Assembly: GCF_002338065.1 (NCBI RefSeq)
Contig: NZ_DDHJ01000014.1
Coordinates: 124,001 to 188,000, forward strand
Source of the DNA: Pseudomonas sp. UBA1879
Lineage (GTDB): Bacteria > Pseudomonadota > Gammaproteobacteria > Pseudomonadales > Pseudomonadaceae
DNA: 64,000 nt
Reading direction: 5' to 3'
Below, one piece after another: positions 60,485-64,000 of the stretch; position 1 is the first letter of the stretch, and every line of letters begins with the position of its first letter. The notes under the pieces are model-generated. The model ran no database searches. It was given only the letters and a program-made list of their open reading frames with translations, and was not told the origin of the DNA. Position numbers and translations under genes: made by a program.

Positions 60485-61687
60485 TTACGCGGCCTCACCG
60501 TGCCAGTCACCGAACGGATCGTCCAGCTGAGCCCAAGTCTCAACGCCCGCTGCCATCTCGACATCCGTCAGCAGGCAGGCATCGAGATCAGCCGTCAGTC
60601 GCGTGAAGTCGATGTTCTGGCCGATGAACACCAGTTCCTGACGGCAATCCCCGGTCTGCGCTTGCCAATTGCGCAGGATGACCTGCGTGCTTTCCTCATC
60701 CTGCGGCCAATGTGCCTTGGGCACGAAACGCCACCAGCGGCCGGCAAATCCGTGACGCATCAGTCCGCCCGCCTGCGACCAACTGCCCGCATCCTGGTGT
60801 TTGTTCGCCAGCCAAAAGAAGCCCTTTGAGCGCAGCAGTTTGCCGTTGGTCCACGGCTGGTTGATGAAGTCGAAGAAACGCTGCGGATGAAACGGACGGC
60901 GCGCGCGATAGGCCGTCGAGGCGATGCCGTACTCGTCGGTTTCAGGCGTGTGTTCGCCGCGCAACTCCTGGAGCCAGCCGGGCGCTTGGGCCGCCCGCTC
61001 GAAGTCGAAACGGCCGGTATCGAGAATCTTGCCTAGCGGCACAGCACCCATCACCATCGGCAAAATCTCGGCCTGGCTGTTGAGGCTTTTGAGAATCGCC
61101 ATCAGCTCCAGCCGGTCGCTGGTGCTGATCAGGTCAATTTTGCTGATCAAAATCACGTCCGCGAACTCGACCTGTTCAATCAGCAGATCGGTGATCGAAC
61201 GCTCGTCGTCTTCGCCCATCGTTTCGCCACGGCTGTCCAGACCTTCCGCGGCTAGATAATCCTGCAGAAAATTCAGGCCATCGACCACGGTGACCATGGT
61301 GTCGAGTCGCGCGATATCGGCGAGACTCTGTCCAGACTCGTCGCGAAAGGTGAACGTCTCGGCGACAGGCATCGGCTCGGAGATGCCTGTGGATTCGATC
61401 AGCAGGTAATCGAAGCGCCCCTCATTGGCGAGGCGGCTGACTTCTTCCAGCAGGTCTTCGCGCAGGGTGCAGCAGATGCAGCCGTTACTCATCTCGACGA
61501 GTTTCTCTTCGGCGCGATTAAGGCTGACGTCACGCTGCACTTCGCTGCCGTCGATGTTGATTTCGCTCATGTCGTTGACGATGACAGCGACACGCAGGTC
61601 CTCACGGTTGCGCAGGACATGATTGAGCAGCGTGCTTTTACCGGCACCGAGAAAGCCGGACAAAACGGTAACGGGGAGGCGGTTCAT
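60485..61687 (-). CDS. zigA: Zinc metallochaperone GTPase, ZigA/YciC-like (COG0523)
   Basis: A 400-residue G3E GTPase thought to deliver zinc when it is scarce. N-terminal GTPase: VTVLSGFLGAGKSTLLNHVL (Walker A near residue 7), the metal motif SNGCICCTLREDLL near 67, and the SKIDL base-recognition motif near 190. The CobW_C domain follows from about 280. Its promoter gap contains a Zur-type palindrome (61727-61739), supporting zinc control. It is divergent from the secreted protein gene at 61778. Confidence 0.9.
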   Translation of the reverse strand: MNRLPVTVLSGFLGAGKSTLLNHVLRNREDLRVAVIVNDMSEINIDGSEVQRDVSLNRAEEKLVEMSNGCICCTLREDLLEEVSRLANEGRFDYLLIESTGISEPMPVAETFTFRDESGQSLADIARLDTMVTVVDGLNFLQDYLAAEGLDSRGETMGEDDERSITDLLIEQVEFADVILISKIDLISTSDRLELMAILKSLNSQAEILPMVMGAVPLGKILDTGRFDFERAAQAPGWLQELRGEHTPETDEYGIASTAYRARRPFHPQRFFDFINQPWTNGKLLRSKGFFWLANKHQDAGSWSQAGGLMRHGFAGRWWRFVPKAHWPQDEESTQVILRNWQAQTGDCRQELVFIGQNIDFTRLTADLDACLLTDVEMAAGVETWAQLDDPFGDWHGEAA

Positions 61688-61726
61688 GACGGTCTCATCA
61701 GGTAGCAGGATTCAAAGGTTATTTAC

Positions 61727-61739
61727 GTTATAGTATAAC
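61727..61739. promoter_or_regulatory. Zur box in the zigA promoter region
   Basis: GTTATAGTATAAC is a perfect palindrome around a single central G, matching the GTTATANTATAAC Zur consensus of gammaproteobacteria. It lies 40 bp upstream of zigA and 39 bp upstream of the divergent 61778 gene, so it could control both. Confidence 0.85.
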
Positions 61740-61777
61740 AATACAAATCTGTTAACGCTTTTTACAAGGTCCACTCG

Positions 61778-62170
61778 ATGATCAGGGTTCTCTGCGTTTC
61801 TGCCGGGTGTGTCGCTCTGCTACTGAGCACCCACGCATGGGCGGCACCACCGTCGCCAAAGCTGGATCAAGCGTTGTGCACGCGCAGTGCGACGCTATTA
61901 GCGTGCGTCGACGCCTACGACAATCAATACAGCGTGGCGATGAAGGGTACGACGATGTATCTGCGCGGGTATGAAAGCGTGGCCAATCGCACGTGGGCGC
62001 AAACCAACAGCCGTTATGGCGCGATGACGTTTTTCACGGGGCTGGCCTCGGATGGCGAGGCCTGGGTGGGATACATCCAGAAAGTCGGCTGGACGACAAT
62101 CAGCCGAGTGTCCAGCTCCAGCGGCAGCCGGAGCAAGATCACCTGTGATCGCGTGATGGGCTGTCGTTAA
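61778..62170 (+). CDS. Small secreted protein of unknown function, candidate Zur target
   Basis: A 130-residue protein with a signal peptide (1-22, ending AWA) and a short domain: CTRSATLLACVDAYDNQYSVAMKGTTMYLRGYE, then NSRYGAMTFFTGLASDGEAWVGYIQKVGWTTISRVSSSSG and a C-terminal KITCDRVMGCR. Four cysteines could form disulfides. The Zur box lies 39 bp upstream, shared with zigA. The last bases overlap those of the convergent amidase gene. I do not recognise its family. Confidence 0.78.
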   Translation: MIRVLCVSAGCVALLLSTHAWAAPPSPKLDQALCTRSATLLACVDAYDNQYSVAMKGTTMYLRGYESVANRTWAQTNSRYGAMTFFTGLASDGEAWVGYIQKVGWTTISRVSSSSGSRSKITCDRVMGCR

Positions 62171-63420
62171 ACGACCGCCTGTTCCGCCGCCTTCTGTTCC
62201 TGCCGCCAGGCGATGAATGAGCCCGCTGGCGGGTTGGCTTCGAAATACTGCTTCATGCCCGAGAACAAACCGTCTGCCACCGCTTGCTGATGACGCGCTG
62301 TCACCAGACGCTGACTGTCCTGGCTGTTTGAGATGAAACCGGTCTCGACCAGAATCGATGGCACGTCCGGCGACTTCAGCACGGCAAATCCGGCCTGCTC
62401 TACGCGTTTCTGGTGAAGCGTCGTGACGCCTTCCAGACTACCCAACACCGTGTGGCCCAGCTGAAGGCTGGCCGCGATAGTCGCGTTCATCGACATGTCG
62501 AGAATGACGCCCGCCAGCATCGGGTCTTTGTCTTTCAGGTTCAGCAGGCTGTTGGCGCCAATGAGGTCCGCGCCGTTTTCACGCTGAGCCATGAAGCGCG
62601 CAGTTGCCGAACTCGCACCATTTTCCGATAGCGCGAACACCGATGCGCCAGAGGCCGTCAGCCTGGGCGCCGCATCGGCATGGACCGAAATGAACATGTC
62701 GGCATTGTGTTTACGGGCGAAATCGACGCGCTTGCGCAGCGGCACGAAGAAGTCGTCGTTACGCACCAAACGCACGTCGAAGCCTTTCTCGCGCTTCAAC
62801 CGTTTGGCGAGCAACTGTGCGATCGACAACACCACGTCTTTCTCGCGCTCGCCTCTGGAACCCACAGCGCCTGGATCTTTTCCGCCGTGACCCGCATCAA
62901 CCACCACCATGATGTCGCGCTTGGGATGCGCCTTATCCAGCACCGGCGCAGGCGGTTGCTTGGCCAACGCCCCAGGGGCCGCCGCCAGTTGCACGGGCAC
63001 TTGAGGCTTCAGATCGTGGCCGAGATCAACCACCAACCGATTGCCCTGCGCGCCTTCCGGTCCGAGCAGAAAACTGTTGAGCTGCACTGGTGAAGCAAGG
63101 TCGAGCACGATACGCGTATCGCCCTGGCCGAAATGACCGGAACGAATCGCCTTGATCGGCGTGTTCTCCAAGGCCAATTCGGGAAAATTGCCTGCCAGCC
63201 GCGCGCCGCTCACGTCAATGATGATGCGTTCAGGGGCGCTCAACGTGAAGGTCTTGTACTGCACCGGGCCACTCAGATCGAAGACCAATCGCAGCTTGTT
63301 ATCAGAACGCCAAAGTCGGGCATTTCGAATTTGCGCAGCATTGGCAGCGTTGACCGAAAAAGGAAGCGCGAAGGCGGCGCTGGCCAAAAGCATATTGAGC
63401 AGCATTTGACGTCGATGCAT
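62167..63420 (-). CDS. amiA: N-acetylmuramoyl-L-alanine amidase with AMIN domain
   Basis: A 417-residue periplasmic cell-wall amidase. Residues 1-27 are a signal peptide ending VNA; an AMIN domain follows (about 30-140, RNARLWRSDNKLRLVFDLSGPVQY). The Amidase_3 catalytic domain (190-400) has VVVDAGHGGKDPGAVG with the first zinc His, the Glu ligand in KDVVLSIAQ-adjacent sequence, DMFISVHADAA with the second His, and ILVETGFISN with the catalytic Glu. There is no LysM domain, so it is not AmiB-like. A Zur-like site lies upstream, and P. aeruginosa has a Zur-controlled paralogue. Confidence 0.92.
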   Translation of the reverse strand: MHRRQMLLNMLLASAAFALPFSVNAANAAQIRNARLWRSDNKLRLVFDLSGPVQYKTFTLSAPERIIIDVSGARLAGNFPELALENTPIKAIRSGHFGQGDTRIVLDLASPVQLNSFLLGPEGAQGNRLVVDLGHDLKPQVPVQLAAAPGALAKQPPAPVLDKAHPKRDIMVVVDAGHGGKDPGAVGSRGEREKDVVLSIAQLLAKRLKREKGFDVRLVRNDDFFVPLRKRVDFARKHNADMFISVHADAAPRLTASGASVFALSENGASSATARFMAQRENGADLIGANSLLNLKDKDPMLAGVILDMSMNATIAASLQLGHTVLGSLEGVTTLHQKRVEQAGFAVLKSPDVPSILVETGFISNSQDSQRLVTARHQQAVADGLFSGMKQYFEANPPAGSFIAWRQEQKAAEQAVV

Positions 63421-63474
63421 GACACGTTCCGAAAGAAAATGAGCATTGCAGCCCGGGTTGAAACGACACTCTTC

Positions 63475-63487
63475 GTAACAATATAAC
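63475..63487 (-). promoter_or_regulatory. Imperfect Zur-like palindrome upstream of the amidase gene
   Basis: GTTATATTGTTAC (minus strand) differs from the GTTATA/TATAAC pattern by a few bases in the second arm. It lies 54 bp upstream of the amidase start and would explain zinc control of this gene. Confidence 0.5.
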
Positions 63488-63630
63488 ATGCCGCCCGTTG
63501 CGTGAAGATGAAGCTTATTTCAGAAACGGTGAGCTTTTTATGCCGTAAAACAATGGGTAACGGCCAAAAACTCATGTGAAACAACAAGATGTTCCACGTG
63601 GAACAGGATCGTTATTGAGAGAGGAAAAAC

Positions 63631-63656
63631 GGAAACGCCCCGGCGGGCGGGACGTT
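63631..63656 (-). terminator. Probable terminator after the DUF3617 gene
   Basis: On the minus strand CGTCCCG pairs with CGGGGCG (one wobble) around CCCGC and is followed by TTTCCGTTTTT. It begins about 22 bp after the stop. Confidence 0.5.
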
Positions 63657-63678
63657 CAGAAGGGTGGCTCGGCAATTT

Positions 63679-64000
63679 TCAGGTGCGGGGTTTGACGGTG
63701 CCGCAGTTCTGGCCAAGCCAGACTGCTTTGGTGTCCATACTGCCGTTTTGCTGCTGGCCCGTAGCGTTGAAGGACCCGATGACGTGTGTCGTGAACTGAC
63801 GATCGCTCTGGAACTGGGCTGTACCTGTGCCCTGCGCACGAGGGCAGCTGAATTTGAATTTCCAGGTCGCGCCGTTGCGATCCGTGATTTGTTGCGTACA
63901 ACCGGTCTTGGGATCAGTGAGCGGAATCTGCTCATTTTTAACCTGCTCAGGCGTCAGGCAGACCCGCACACCTTGACCTCCGAGGGTAATGCCTTGTTTT
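63679..64000 (-). CDS. DUF3617-family protein, C-terminal part
   Basis: The visible 107 codons belong to a DUF3617 protein whose start lies beyond the window. The family pattern is clear: VRVCLTPEQVKNEQIPLTDPKTGCTQQITDRNG, then FKFSCPRAQGTGTAQFQSDRQFTTHVIGSFNATGQQQNGSMDTKAVWLGQNCGTV with the conserved cysteines. These proteins are exported and of unknown function. Reading continues without a stop to the window edge. Confidence 0.85.
   Translation of the reverse strand, partial: KQGITLGGQGVRVCLTPEQVKNEQIPLTDPKTGCTQQITDRNGATWKFKFSCPRAQGTGTAQFQSDRQFTTHVIGSFNATGQQQNGSMDTKAVWLGQNCGTVKPRT

Overview
The window is chromosomal DNA of a fluorescent- or syringae-type Pseudomonas. The evidence is the gene order (ubiCA, phoBR, phoU-pstBACS, purEK, aspA, pycAB, uvrD, then a Zur-type zinc cluster), the high GC content, and the many intergenic REP hairpins. 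Almost all of it is conserved housekeeping sequence. I see no prophage, CRISPR array, intact insertion sequence, tRNA or rRNA.

Layout. 1-2.4 kb: rubredoxin reductase and rubredoxin (minus), then ubiC-ubiA. 2.4-9.8 kb: a secreted repeat protein, the PhoB-PhoR phosphate two-component system, a CNNM/CorC membrane protein, an M23 peptidase and a response regulator. 9.0-16 kb: phoU-pstB-pstA-pstC-pstS on the minus strand. Three-unit Pho boxes precede both pstS and pstC, and a terminator lies between them. 16-25.5 kb: a delta-60-repeat protein, an MHS-type transporter, a hotdog thioesterase, an aldose-1-epimerase-like protein, small envelope proteins, purE-purK, a small metzincin-like protease and a LysR regulator. 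25.9-35 kb: aspartase, an AGCS symporter, asparaginase, an AraC regulator, acetylpolyamine amidohydrolase with a polyamine-binding protein, and a bestrophin-like protein. 35-43 kb: transketolase, a YeeE/YedE gene broken by an in-frame amber codon, a MocR regulator divergent from a PaiB-acetyltransferase cluster, and a 225-bp tandem array built on REP elements. 43-54 kb: the two-subunit pyruvate carboxylase with its divergent LysR gene, small proteins, an RpiR/HexR-type regulator with a HexR-like operator, a GGDEF-EAL protein and uvrD. 54-64 kb: a Tim44-like protein, a SMI1-type protein, a CPA2 antiporter, a thioesterase, a DUF3301 protein, two CobW-family GTPases, small secreted proteins, an amidase and a partial DUF3617 gene.

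How the genes work together. PhoR-PhoB senses and drives the Pst transporter, and PhoU links the two. Aspartase, asparaginase and the amino-acid symporter form an Asn/Asp catabolic group that feeds fumarate to the TCA cycle, while pyruvate carboxylase replenishes oxaloacetate. The zinc group (zigA-type GTPase and amidase) carries Zur-like palindromes. No strong candidate for a wholly new system was found. The most interesting signals are regulatory sites and repeats: Pho boxes, Zur boxes, a HexR box, a purE leader hairpin, the tandem REP array and a fused pair of IS3-like ends. The amber-interrupted gene and an orphan metzincin-like protein also deserve a look.
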